Shown: in pieces, positions 1 through 7,438 of the stretch
Layout of the letters: each line of letters opens with the position of its first letter
Position numbering within the stretch: position 1 is the first letter of the stretch
Origin: JBDZUZ01 sp040255445
GTDB lineage: Bacteria; Planctomycetota; Phycisphaerae; Phycisphaerales; UBA1924
DNA length: 24,069 nt
Direction of reading: 5' to 3'
Assembly: GCA_040255445.1 (NCBI GenBank)
Contig: JBDZUZ010000044.1
Coordinates: 1-24,069 of the forward strand
Notes under the pieces: generated by a model
What the model was told of the DNA's origin: nothing
Database searches by the model: none
What the model saw: the letters and a program-made list of their open reading frames with translations, nothing else
Translations under genes and position numbers: made by a program

Positions 1-1134
1 ACGGAGTTCACGCCAGCGCTGGTGCGGAGCTATGCGCGCGAGATCCCCGGGGTGTCGGATCAGATCCGTTCCGAGCGGGTGGCGCTGGGCGCGTTGCATC
101 CCGAGCGGGATGTGCGCGAACTGGTGTTCGAAGTGTTTCTGAACCCGCCGGCGATCGACGACGGCCGGCAGGACGAGTGGAACGAGCGGACGCGGGTGGA
201 TGCGTGGGATCTCTTGGCGCGTCTGGACCCGACCGGCGAGGAGCGGGCGCGGATGCTGGCGGCCGCGCCGGAGGATGCGGGCGATGGGACGGTCGCGGCG
301 ATGCGGCGGGCGCAGCAGGAGCTCGATGCGCTGCCGCGGTCCGGCGAAGAACTGCGGTGGCTGCTGTCTCTGGCGGATGTGAGCAACAGCGAGAACGCGG
401 CGTGGTGGCGCGAGGCCTCCGCGGCGATTGCTTCGTTCAACGCGGTGGAGCGGGGCGCTGCGCCGCTGGAACTGCGGCACGCCGAGGCGATCCGCTGGGC
501 GGCAGCGCACAGATCGGATTGGGCGGCGGCATCACGCGGTGCGCTGCTGGCCGAGCTGCGCACGCGGCTGGCGGACCGCAAGCACTACCGGCGAACGACC
601 GAGGTGGGGCCGAGCCAGATCAAGGACGACCTGGCATCGTGGGAGGCAACGCTGACACGGGCCGACCTCTTGACGATCCTGATCCTCGACGGCCTGATCG
701 CGGAGCCGCAGGTCGTTGAGGCGTTCTTCAAGCAGGCGGAGATGGACCGTCGGGACAACACGACGGAGTACGGGGGTCTTCTCGCCTCGGGCGGGCCGGG
801 GAAGGCGCAGGCGCTGCTGTTCCCGCCGCGGCCGGGCCAGCGGACGGGGGACAACACGTTCATCGCCTCCCAGGACATGATCGCGGCGGGGGACCGGGCG
901 ATCGGGCACTACCACTTTCATGTGCAGGACTGGCAGAACGCTGAGTTCGCCGGCCCGAGCCCCGGGGACCTGGTCTACGCGGACCGGCTGGGGCGGTCCT
1001 GCCTGGTGCTCACGGGGATCAGTGAAACGACTCTGGCCGTGGACTACTACCAGCCGGGGGACCGGGCGGTCGGGCGGCCCGGCGGTGCGGTGATCGACCT
1101 GGGGGTCGTGCATCGCGACGGCGGCCGCCGATAA
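1..1134 (+). CDS. Uncharacterised protein with JAMM/MPN-like C-terminal domain (5' end outside window)
   Basis: The reading frame is open from base 1, so the gene very probably begins upstream; a GTG at 22 is the first start codon inside the window but has no convincing ribosome binding site. The first 230 residues or so (counted from that GTG) are charged, Trp- and Ala-rich and helical in character, and I do not recognise the family. The C-terminal part reads like a JAMM/MPN metalloprotease-type domain: a Glu in a TEYGGLL context (E249), an H-x-H pair (H298, H300) and an S-x-x-D (S313, D316). The H-to-S spacing is about five residues longer than in classical JAMM proteins, so the match is a pattern and not a proven homology. 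No signal peptide is visible, but the true N-terminus is missing. Function is unknown; a peptidase or deubiquitinase-fold hydrolase is one possibility. Confidence 0.75.
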   Translation, partial: TEFTPALVRSYAREIPGVSDQIRSERVALGALHPERDVRELVFEVFLNPPAIDDGRQDEWNERTRVDAWDLLARLDPTGEERARMLAAAPEDAGDGTVAAMRRAQQELDALPRSGEELRWLLSLADVSNSENAAWWREASAAIASFNAVERGAAPLELRHAEAIRWAAAHRSDWAAASRGALLAELRTRLADRKHYRRTTEVGPSQIKDDLASWEATLTRADLLTILILDGLIAEPQVVEAFFKQAEMDRRDNTTEYGGLLASGGPGKAQALLFPPRPGQRTGDNTFIASQDMIAAGDRAIGHYHFHVQDWQNAEFAGPSPGDLVYADRLGRSCLVLTGISETTLAVDYYQPGDRAVGRPGGAVIDLGVVHRDGGRR

Positions 1135-1240
1135 AGGATCTCGGCCGGGGGTGCAATGGGGGGCGCGGGGGTGCGTTTGGCCGCTGGAGGCCGGTGCGCG
1201 CTGTCGAAGAGCGGCGCCGGCTGTCTGGAATCGATCTGAC

Positions 1241-1256
1241 CCGCCCGCTCGGGCGG
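1241..1256 (+). other. GC-rich inverted repeat upstream of the first exported helical protein
   Basis: CCGCCC and GGGCGG flank GCTC, giving a 6-bp hairpin. It lies in the 144-base gap between the partial gene and the next start at 1279. No T-run follows, so it is not a good terminator by sequence. An AGGAG about ten bases before the 1279 ATG is the likely ribosome binding site. I see no convincing promoter in this gap. Confidence 0.3.
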
Positions 1257-1278
1257 CAATCCTTGCAGGAGCAGACTG

Positions 1279-2481
1279 ATGAAGAGCATTCGACGGGTGC
1301 TGGTGGCGGGGCTGGTGGGCGTTGTGACGCTGTGCGTCGCGGCGACGCCGGCCTCTGCCCAGATGGGCCGCGGCGGTGACATGTTCAACATGCCGGCGGT
1401 GTCGGGGCAGCAGCTCGAGAAGTACGCGGGCATGCTGGAAATGACCCCCGAGCAGCTCGAGGCCGCGAAGATGCTGCACGAGGCGTACCAGCAGCAGGTC
1501 CGCGAGGGGCAGGAGGCGTTCCGCGCCAAGATGGAAGTTGTGCGTGAGGAGTTCCGCACGACGCGCGACCCCGAGGTGTGGAACCAGCTCCGCGAGGCCG
1601 GCGAGAAGGTCCAGGCGGACCGGAAGAAGGCCGATGAGACCTTCTTCGCGGATATCCAGATGGTCCTCACTCCCGAGCAGATGAAGTCCTGGCCGGCGGT
1701 GGAGCGTGCGAGCCGCCGCGACATGACGCTGCGGCGCGGGTTCCTCGCGGGCGAGCGGGTCGACCTGATCCGCATGTTCGAGCGGGCGGACCTGACCGAG
1801 ACCGATCAGGCCAAGGTTGATGAGGTGCTGGCGCGGTATGACACGGACATGGACCGCGAACTGCAGCGGCGGAACCAGGCCTACGAGGACGGCTTCCGTC
1901 GGATGGCGGAGATGCGTGAGAACGGCGACTTCGCCTCGATGCAGGAGATCGTCGAGAAAGGCCGCGAGGCTGCAGCGCGGGTGCGCGACCTGAACCGCAA
2001 GTACGCGCGGGAGCTGACCTCGATCCTTTCGGAGGATCGCAAGGCGTGGTTCGAGCGTGAGTTCCGCGAGGCGAGCTTCCCCGAGGTCTACCGCGAGTCG
2101 TACGGCGGGCGCGTGCTGACCGCGGCCGCGGGGATCGACAACCTCGATGCCTCGCAGCGCGACGGCGTGGCCGCGCTCATCGCTTCCTATGAGCGGGATG
2201 TGTCGACGGTGAACGACAAGCTCGCCGCGACGATCGAGAAGCAGCAGATGGAGTTCAATATCGCTCAGATGATGCGTGGCGGCCGCGGCGGCGATAACGA
2301 GATGCAGACGCTGCGTCAGCAGCGGCGCGAGCTCGACGACAAGCTGGTCGAATCGCTGTCGAAGGTTCTGACGCCCGAGCAGCGCGAGAAGCTGCCGAGC
2401 CGCGAGGATGAGGCGCGGGAGCGTCGCGGCGGTGGCGGCGATGATGGCGGCCGGCGGGGCCGCGGGCGTGGTCCGGCGTGA
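1279..2481 (+). CDS. Exported helical protein with LTPEQ motifs, paralogue 1
   Basis: This 400-residue protein begins with a clear Sec signal peptide: basic MKSIRR, a hydrophobic stretch at about 7-22, and an ASA|Q cleavage site near residue 27, so it should act in the periplasm. The mature part is highly charged and predicted almost entirely helical, with three similar motifs (MTPEQ near 55, LTPEQ near 132 and again near 365). LTPEQ-type motifs are reminiscent of the Spy/CpxP LTxxQ group, but this protein is far longer and the relationship is only suggestive. The last 30 residues or so are Arg/Gly/Asp-rich and probably disordered. AGGAG precedes the ATG at a suitable distance. The next gene encodes a divergent paralogue with the same layout. 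The function is not known; an envelope-stress or chaperone-like role is a guess. Confidence 0.85.
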   Translation: MKSIRRVLVAGLVGVVTLCVAATPASAQMGRGGDMFNMPAVSGQQLEKYAGMLEMTPEQLEAAKMLHEAYQQQVREGQEAFRAKMEVVREEFRTTRDPEVWNQLREAGEKVQADRKKADETFFADIQMVLTPEQMKSWPAVERASRRDMTLRRGFLAGERVDLIRMFERADLTETDQAKVDEVLARYDTDMDRELQRRNQAYEDGFRRMAEMRENGDFASMQEIVEKGREAAARVRDLNRKYARELTSILSEDRKAWFEREFREASFPEVYRESYGGRVLTAAAGIDNLDASQRDGVAALIASYERDVSTVNDKLAATIEKQQMEFNIAQMMRGGRGGDNEMQTLRQQRRELDDKLVESLSKVLTPEQREKLPSREDEARERRGGGGDDGGRRGRGRGPA

Positions 2482-2525
2482 TCTGATTCACAAGGCCGAT
2501 CCGGCGTCGATGATTCTGGTATACA

Positions 2526-2550
2526 CGGGGCCCTTCGGGGCCCCGTTTTT
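2526..2550 (+). terminator. Rho-independent terminator with UUCG tetraloop
   Basis: A perfect 8-bp stem (CGGGGCCC / GGGCCCCG) closes a TTCG tetraloop and is followed directly by TTTTT and shortly after by a second T5 (CATTTTT). It starts 45 bases after the stop at 2481. It should end transcription of the first helical-protein gene and so separates the two paralogues into distinct units. Confidence 0.93.
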
Positions 2551-2591
2551 CATTTTTGGGTGGTGGGGCCGCCGCGGTGGATGGCGGAAGG

Positions 2592-2605
2592 TGCGGTCTG
2601 CCGCA
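2592..2605 (+). other. Small hairpin in the leader of paralogue 2
   Basis: TGCGG and CCGCA flank TCTG, making a 5-bp stem with a four-base loop, 57 bases before the ATG at 2662. It lies between the upstream terminator and the ribosome binding site and could be part of the 5' leader. I see no clear -10/-35 pair in 2551-2650. Confidence 0.3.
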
Positions 2606-2661
2606 TCTTGTCGCCTTGCGGGGGCTGTTCTGGCCGCCGGGATGCACGAAGGAGCGACGAC

Positions 2662-3870
2662 ATGAGCCGGATGAAGAGCGGGCTTGGGCTGGGTCTCGTG
2701 GTGGCGGGTCTGGTGGCGGTGGGCGGGGTCGCCGAGGTGGCGCGGGGGCAGGTGCTGATGATCCAGGAGTCGGCGGGGAGCGCGGCGGTCGCCGGCGGGC
2801 GGATTCGCTCGGTCGAGCCGTACGCGAAGCTGCTTGGGCTTTCGAAGGACGAGGCGGAAGCGGCGGCGGTGCTGCACGAGGCGTACCTGCAGGCGTGCCG
2901 CGAAGCGGGTGAGGAGCGGCGGAAGAAATTTGCCGAGATGCGTGAGGGTGGGCCCGAGGCGGCGATGGCGCGGGTGCAGGAGCTTCCCAAGATCATGGAG
3001 GCGTACCGCGAGCGGGTCGCCGCGGCGGAGGCGCAGTTCTTTGACGACCTTGCGGTGGTGGTTATGGCGGAGGCCAAGCCGGAGTTGTGGGAGGCCGCGC
3101 AGCGGATGCGTCGTCGTGAGGTCGGGCTGCGGTCATCGCCGATGGGCGGGGCGGCGGTCGACCTGGTTGAGGTTGTCGATTCGCTGAAACTGCCCGCGGC
3201 GGTAGCGGCGGAGATCGGGCCATCGATGCTGGACTACGAGCTTGCGATCGATCGCCAGATCCAGGCGCGGGACCGGGCCGTTGTCAAGGAGGAGCCGCTG
3301 GTGCCGGGCCGGGTGATGTCGATCGAAGAGATCGAGGAGCGGAATCGGCCGGTGCGGGAGGCGACGATCAAGCTGCGCGAGGTGAACGAGCAGCACGCGC
3401 GGCGGATCCAGGCTGCGTTGCCGGCCGAGTACCGAGAGGCGTTCGACGAGGCGTGGCGGAAGCGAGCATTCCCGTTCATTTACAAGGCCACGCAGACGGA
3501 GCGGGAACTGGCCGCGGCGGAGGGTTTCGCCGACCTGACGACCGAGCAGCGGGAGCAGGTTGCGCTGCTGCGGGAGGCGTTCGAGCGGGATCTGAAGCGG
3601 GCGAACGAGGCGCTGGAGTCGGCGATGCGGGAGGAGGATGAGAAGGGGATGGTCGGTCCGGGCGGCGCCCGGGTACGGCTGTTCAACGGGCCCCGAGAGG
3701 ACACCGCGCTGGACCTGGCGAAGAAGGCGAAGGCGGAGATGGCGGCCGCAGCGCGGGAGCGGCTGGGGCGGATCCTGAATGAGGGGCAGAAGAAGCGGCT
3801 GCCCGAGCCCGAGCCGGAGGCCGCGGAACAGGTGTTCACCGGCGAGCGGGTGATGATCATCGACCGTTGA
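2662..3870 (+). CDS. Exported helical protein, paralogue 2
   Basis: I start this gene at the ATG at 2662 because AAGGAG lies seven bases upstream and a signal-peptide-like N-terminus follows (MSRMK, then a hydrophobic run to about residue 20). The in-frame extension back to 2560 would put charged residues ahead of the signal and run toward the upstream terminator. The 402-residue product shares its layout with the preceding gene: an EPYAKLLGL...EAAAVLHEAYLQACRE segment matches EKYAGMLEM...EAAKMLHEAYQQQVRE there, and an FPFIYKATQTEREL...LTTEQREQVALL block matches FPEVYRESYGGRVL...LDASQRDGVAAL. The mature region is helical and rich in Glu, Arg and Ala. The LTPEQ motifs of its neighbour are mostly eroded (LTTEQ, LNEGQ). 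Function is unknown. Confidence 0.82.
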   Translation: MSRMKSGLGLGLVVAGLVAVGGVAEVARGQVLMIQESAGSAAVAGGRIRSVEPYAKLLGLSKDEAEAAAVLHEAYLQACREAGEERRKKFAEMREGGPEAAMARVQELPKIMEAYRERVAAAEAQFFDDLAVVVMAEAKPELWEAAQRMRRREVGLRSSPMGGAAVDLVEVVDSLKLPAAVAAEIGPSMLDYELAIDRQIQARDRAVVKEEPLVPGRVMSIEEIEERNRPVREATIKLREVNEQHARRIQAALPAEYREAFDEAWRKRAFPFIYKATQTERELAAAEGFADLTTEQREQVALLREAFERDLKRANEALESAMREEDEKGMVGPGGARVRLFNGPREDTALDLAKKAKAEMAAAARERLGRILNEGQKKRLPEPEPEAAEQVFTGERVMIIDR

Positions 3871-3953
3871 TCGGCGGAAATTGTCGTGACAAGGTGCATT
3901 GGCGGCCTTCTGGCGGCGTTGGGCGTGGGCGGCCGTAAGGGGGTCGTTTCTGT

Positions 3954-3970
3954 ACACTGCGCTGCAGTGT
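3954..3970 (+). promoter_or_regulatory. Perfect inverted repeat upstream of gspE, possible operator or leader hairpin
   Basis: ACACTGC and GCAGTGT form perfect 7-bp arms around GCT in the gap of about 160 bases before gspE. A TACACT that could serve as a weak -10 element overlaps its left arm (3953-3958), but there is no matching -35 at 16-18 bases. No T-run follows, so it is not an ordinary terminator. A role as an operator for the secretion operon is inferred from position only. Confidence 0.35.
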
Positions 3971-4029
3971 TCTGAATCCGAGAAGGCCCGCGCGTCGAGG
4001 ACGTTGGCGGCGTGGCGGCAGGGAGGCCG

Positions 4030-5601
4030 ATGACGACGATGCCGAATGAAGCCGGGGTGGTCGCGGGGGAGAGCGAGCGGATCGAGTTGTCGCTGGACGC
4101 CGCGCGGCTGATCGACTCCGAGCAGGCGGTCCGGCTGCGGCTGACGCCCTTCGCCGTGTCGGGGGATCGCCTTCGTGTGGCCATGATGGACCCGACGGAT
4201 CTGGCCGCGGCCGATGAGGTCTCGGTGACGGCGGGCATGGAGGTCGAGCGGGTCGCCGCGCCGCGAGCGGTCGTTTCCGATCTGATCCGGCAGGCGTACG
4301 GCGTGACCGCTTCGCAGATGGCGGCGCGCCTCGGCGGCGAAGGGGCCGATGAGGCGAGCGAGGCGAACCTCGAGGCGATCGATGCGGGGGACCTGCACCG
4401 GCTCGCCGAGCAGCCGTCGCTGATCAACCTGGTCAACCTGATCATCATCGAGGCGATCAGGTCGCGGGCATCGGACATCCACATCGAGCCGTTCGATAAG
4501 CGGCTGTGCGTGAAGTACCGGATCGATGGTGTGCTGGTGGAGCAGGACCCGCCGCCGCGGCATCTGCAGCCGGCGATCACCAGCCGCATCAAGATCATGT
4601 CGGGCATGAACATCGCCGAGCGGTACGCGCCGCAGGACGGGCACATCACGCTGCGGTTCGAGGGGCGGAAGATCGACCTGCGCGTCTCGACGGTGCCGAC
4701 GATTTATGGCGAGAGCGTGGTGATGCGCATCCTCGACAAGGAGTCGGTGTCGCTCGATCTCGAGACGCTGGGGATGGAGGCGGACCACCGCGCGGGGATG
4801 GATCGGCTGCTCGACCTTCCGCACGGCATGCTGCTGGTGACGGGACCGACCGGGTCGGGCAAGACGACGACGCTCTACGCGGGGTTGACGAAGCTCTATG
4901 ACCCATCGCTCAAGATGATCACGATCGAGGACCCGGTTGAGTATGAACTCTCGGGCGTCAACCAGATCCCGGTGAACCCGAAGCGCGGCTTGAGCTTTGC
5001 TTCGGGGCTGCGGTCGATCCTGCGGCAGGACCCGGATGTGGTGATGGTGGGCGAGATCCGCGATGGCGAGACGGCGGAGATCGCGGTGCGGGCCGCGCTC
5101 ACGGGGCACCTGATCTTCTCGACGCTGCACACGAACACGGCGTTGAGCGCGCCCCAGCGACTGATGGACATGGGGATCGAGCCGTTCCTGTTGTCGAGCG
5201 TGCTGGAAGGGATTCTGGCGCAGCGGCTGGGACGGCGGTCGTGCCCGCATTGCCTGGTCGAGCGGCCGATGAACGAGCAGGTGAAGCACCGCCTGAGCGA
5301 GACGGAGATGGCGATGTTCCCGGGCGGGATGGTGCGCGAGGGCGCGGGCTGCGAGAAGTGCGATGGGCACGGGCTCAAGGGCCGGATTGGGTTCTATGAG
5401 CTCGCGCTGATGAACAGCGCGCTGCGGCGGGCGGTCTCGGAGCGGCGCGGCGAGCAGGACCTCAACAGGATCGTCGGCGGCGATTTCCGCACGATGCGGC
5501 GTGATGGGATCATCAAGGCCGCGGCGGGGCGGACGACGATCGTCGAGGTGCTGCGGGCGACGCAGGATGCGGAGGAGAATGTCGCGGAGGCGCGGGCCTA
5601 A
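4030..5601 (+). CDS. gspE: Type II secretion assembly ATPase GspE
   Basis: GspE is the cytoplasmic hexameric ATPase that powers pseudopilus assembly in the type II secretion system. The N-terminal 120 residues or so fit the MshEN/T2SSE_N domain. The ATPase core has, from this start, an Asp-box region (SDIHIEPFDKRLCVKYRIDG, about 148-167), a Walker A GPTGSGKT (272-279), a Walker B region (DPDVVMVGEIRD, about 334-345), a His-box STLHTNTA (about 364-371), and a CxxC...CxxC zinc site (about 405/408 and 441/444) typical of GspE. The start is uncertain: ATG 4030 has GGGAGG only three bases upstream, GTG 4012 and ATG 4039 are alternatives. The product is 523 residues from 4030, normal for the family. 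It opens the secretion operon, with gspF starting 21 bases after its stop. Confidence 0.95.
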   Translation: MTTMPNEAGVVAGESERIELSLDAARLIDSEQAVRLRLTPFAVSGDRLRVAMMDPTDLAAADEVSVTAGMEVERVAAPRAVVSDLIRQAYGVTASQMAARLGGEGADEASEANLEAIDAGDLHRLAEQPSLINLVNLIIIEAIRSRASDIHIEPFDKRLCVKYRIDGVLVEQDPPPRHLQPAITSRIKIMSGMNIAERYAPQDGHITLRFEGRKIDLRVSTVPTIYGESVVMRILDKESVSLDLETLGMEADHRAGMDRLLDLPHGMLLVTGPTGSGKTTTLYAGLTKLYDPSLKMITIEDPVEYELSGVNQIPVNPKRGLSFASGLRSILRQDPDVVMVGEIRDGETAEIAVRAALTGHLIFSTLHTNTALSAPQRLMDMGIEPFLLSSVLEGILAQRLGRRSCPHCLVERPMNEQVKHRLSETEMAMFPGGMVREGAGCEKCDGHGLKGRIGFYELALMNSALRRAVSERRGEQDLNRIVGGDFRTMRRDGIIKAAAGRTTIVEVLRATQDAEENVAEARA

Positions 5602-5622
5602 CGCCGCCGCGTACAGCACCCG

Positions 5623-6885
5623 ATGGCGACTTTCGCATACAGAACGGTTTCGAGCCCGGCGCAGGCGATGATCGATGCGGCGGACCGTCAGGCCGCGCTG
5701 CAGGAACTGCGGCGGCGGGGGCAGACGCCGACTTCGCTGGTCGAGATCAAGGAGCGGAACGGCAGCGGGTCTGCTGGATCAGCCAATGGCTCCGCGGGGG
5801 CATCGTCCGATGCGGGGCGCGGTTCGATCGCGGGCGTGAAGCCGGCGATGAGCAAGCCCGAGGTGACGCTGTTCGTCCGCGAACTCGCCACGAGCCAGAT
5901 GGCCGGCCTGCCGCTGGTGCAGGGCCTGCGGACGATCGAGCGTCAGGAACGCAAGCCGCGGAAGCGGGCGCTGATCGCGGGCGTGATCGATGCGGTCGAG
6001 CACGGCAAGTCCTTGTCGGATGCGATGGCGCAGACGCCGCGGGTGTTTGGGGATCTGCCGATCTCGCTGGCGCGGGCGGGCGAGGTCTCGGGCAAGCTCG
6101 ATGAGGTCTTGTCGCAGGCGGCTGACCTGATGGAGCGGTCGCTCAAACTGCGGCGTGCGGTGCTGGGGGCGATGGCGTACCCCGCGCTGCTCGGGCTGCT
6201 TGTGATCGCGGCGGTCGGCGTGATCGTGACCGTGATCGTGCCCAAGATGCTCGAGCCGCTGCGCGGGCAGGCGTTCAATCTGCCGCTGCCCACGCGGATC
6301 GTGATGGAGACGGCCGACTTTTTCAAAGCGTGGTGGTGGCTGGTGGGGATCGCGCTCGCCGCGGCGGTCTTCGGGCTGATGACCGCCTGGCGCAACCCGG
6401 ACACGCGGGCGAAGATCGAGCGGGTGCTGCTGGCGACGCCGGTGCTCGGCGTTGCGCTCAAGAACATCGCGATCGCGCGTTTCACGCGCACGCTGGCGAC
6501 GCTGATCGCCGCGGGCATCCCGGTGCTCACCGCGCTCAAGGTCACCAAGGGCACGCTGGGCAACCGGCCGATGGAGATGGTGATCGACGAGGTGTGTGAA
6601 CAGATATCCGCGGGCAAGACGATCGCGGAGCCGATGGAGCGGAGCGGGTACTTCCCGCCGATGCTGACGCAGATCGTCGGCCTGGGCGAACGGTCGGGAC
6701 GGCTGGATGAACTGCTCGCGCGGGCCGCGGCGGCGTTCGAGGAGAAGACAGAGCTCAGTCTGAAGGTGCTGACATCGCTCTTGCCGCCGATCATGGTGAT
6801 CTTCGCGGCGGGCATGGTGGGGTTCATTGTCCTGGCGATTCTGCTGGCGATGCTGCAGTTCCAGGACAGTGTGACACAGTTGTGA
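5623..6885 (+). CDS. gspF: Type II secretion inner-membrane platform protein GspF
   Basis: GspF is the polytopic inner-membrane platform protein that couples the GspE ATPase to pseudopilin assembly. The 420-residue sequence has the two-fold T2SSF architecture: an AGEVSGKLDEVL motif near 152-163 and its repeat LGERSGRLDELL near 354-365, with membrane segments at about 185-207, 236-255 and 385-411. A Gly/Ser/Ala-rich linker (about 47-70) separates a short N-terminal domain from the first F domain. The length is typical of GspF/PilC. The ATG at 5623 has only a weak ribosome binding site and follows gspE by 21 bases, so reinitiation is plausible. A 63-base gap with a hairpin separates it from gspG. 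Confidence 0.95.
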   Translation: MATFAYRTVSSPAQAMIDAADRQAALQELRRRGQTPTSLVEIKERNGSGSAGSANGSAGASSDAGRGSIAGVKPAMSKPEVTLFVRELATSQMAGLPLVQGLRTIERQERKPRKRALIAGVIDAVEHGKSLSDAMAQTPRVFGDLPISLARAGEVSGKLDEVLSQAADLMERSLKLRRAVLGAMAYPALLGLLVIAAVGVIVTVIVPKMLEPLRGQAFNLPLPTRIVMETADFFKAWWWLVGIALAAAVFGLMTAWRNPDTRAKIERVLLATPVLGVALKNIAIARFTRTLATLIAAGIPVLTALKVTKGTLGNRPMEMVIDEVCEQISAGKTIAEPMERSGYFPPMLTQIVGLGERSGRLDELLARAAAAFEEKTELSLKVLTSLLPPIMVIFAAGMVGFIVLAILLAMLQFQDSVTQL

Positions 6886-6902
6886 GTGTTTGACGCAGTT
6901 GT
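6872..6902 (+). repeat. Short direct repeat across the gspF stop codon
   Basis: TGACACAGTTGT (6872-6883) recurs as TGACGCAGTTGT (6891-6902), one mismatch in twelve, with a 19-base period. The first copy is inside the end of gspF and the second is in the spacer. It may be a small tandem duplication; a binding-site role cannot be judged from sequence. Confidence 0.4.
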
Positions 6903-6915
6903 ACGTGAATTGATC

Positions 6916-6932
6916 CGCGGGCTCAGCCCGCG
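6916..6932 (+). promoter_or_regulatory. Stem-loop in the gspF-gspG spacer
   Basis: CGCGGGC and GCCCGCG form a perfect 7-bp stem around TCA, ending six bases before the gspG ribosome binding site (AAGGA at 6938-6942). No T-run follows, so it is unlikely to terminate. A hairpin here could protect a 5' processed mRNA end and raise the amount of the major pseudopilin relative to its neighbours, which is an inference from position. Confidence 0.45.
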
Positions 6933-6948
6933 CTACCAAGGAACGGTC

Positions 6949-7413
6949 ATGAAGACGAAGCGGAACAGGTATTGGGCAGGGACGGGCCGGCGTGAGCGGC
7001 GGGGCTTCACGATCATCGAGGTGATCGTGATCGTGGTGATCCTGGGCGTGCTCGCCGCGGTGGTGGCGCCGCGGCTGCTGGGCCGTATCGGCCAGAGCAA
7101 GCGGGCGGTGGCCCAGGCGAACGCCGCATCACTGGCGACGGCGATGCGGTCCTTGATCATCGATTCATCGATGCCCGAGGCGGGTGCTCCGATCACGATC
7201 CTCTTCGAGCGGCCCTCGACGATCGATGAGGCCAACTGGAACGGTCCGTATGTCGACAACGCCGATCAGCTGATCGATCCGTGGGGCAATTCCTACGTGC
7301 TGATCATCCCCGGACAGTTCAACGCGGACTTCGACATCGTCAGCTACGGCGCCGACGGCCAGCCGGGCGGCGAGGGCGACAACGCCGATGTGATCAACGG
7401 CAAGAAGGACTGA
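6949..7413 (+). CDS. gspG: Type II secretion major pseudopilin GspG
   Basis: GspG is the main subunit of the periplasmic pseudopilus. The start at 6949 is supported by AAGGA six bases upstream. The 154-residue precursor has a basic leader ending RRERRG (cleavage after Gly19), then the class III prepilin motif FTIIE with the invariant Glu5 and a hydrophobic helix VIVIVVILGVLAAVV. The C-terminus has the conserved GspG calcium-loop region SYGADGQPGGEGDNADV, which strongly favours the major pseudopilin over a type IV pilin. The prepilin peptidase that must process it is not encoded in this window. An extension to GTG 6886 is possible in frame but would have to cross the spacer hairpin and lengthen the leader by 21 residues. 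Confidence 0.94.
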   Translation: MKTKRNRYWAGTGRRERRGFTIIEVIVIVVILGVLAAVVAPRLLGRIGQSKRAVAQANAASLATAMRSLIIDSSMPEAGAPITILFERPSTIDEANWNGPYVDNADQLIDPWGNSYVLIIPGQFNADFDIVSYGADGQPGGEGDNADVINGKKD

Positions 7414-7438
7414 GGCGGGCACCCCCGCGAAGGACGGC

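Noticed and set aside
2560..2661. Upstream in-frame extension of the second helical-protein gene
   Set aside because: The internal ATG at 2662 has a well-placed AAGGAG and begins a signal peptide; the extension has neither.
3133..5619. Very long minus-strand open frame opposite the second helical-protein gene and gspE
   Set aside because: It lies fully antisense to gspE and its upstream neighbour, has an Arg/His/Pro/Asp-rich composition typical of shadow frames in GC-rich DNA, and shows no domain pattern.
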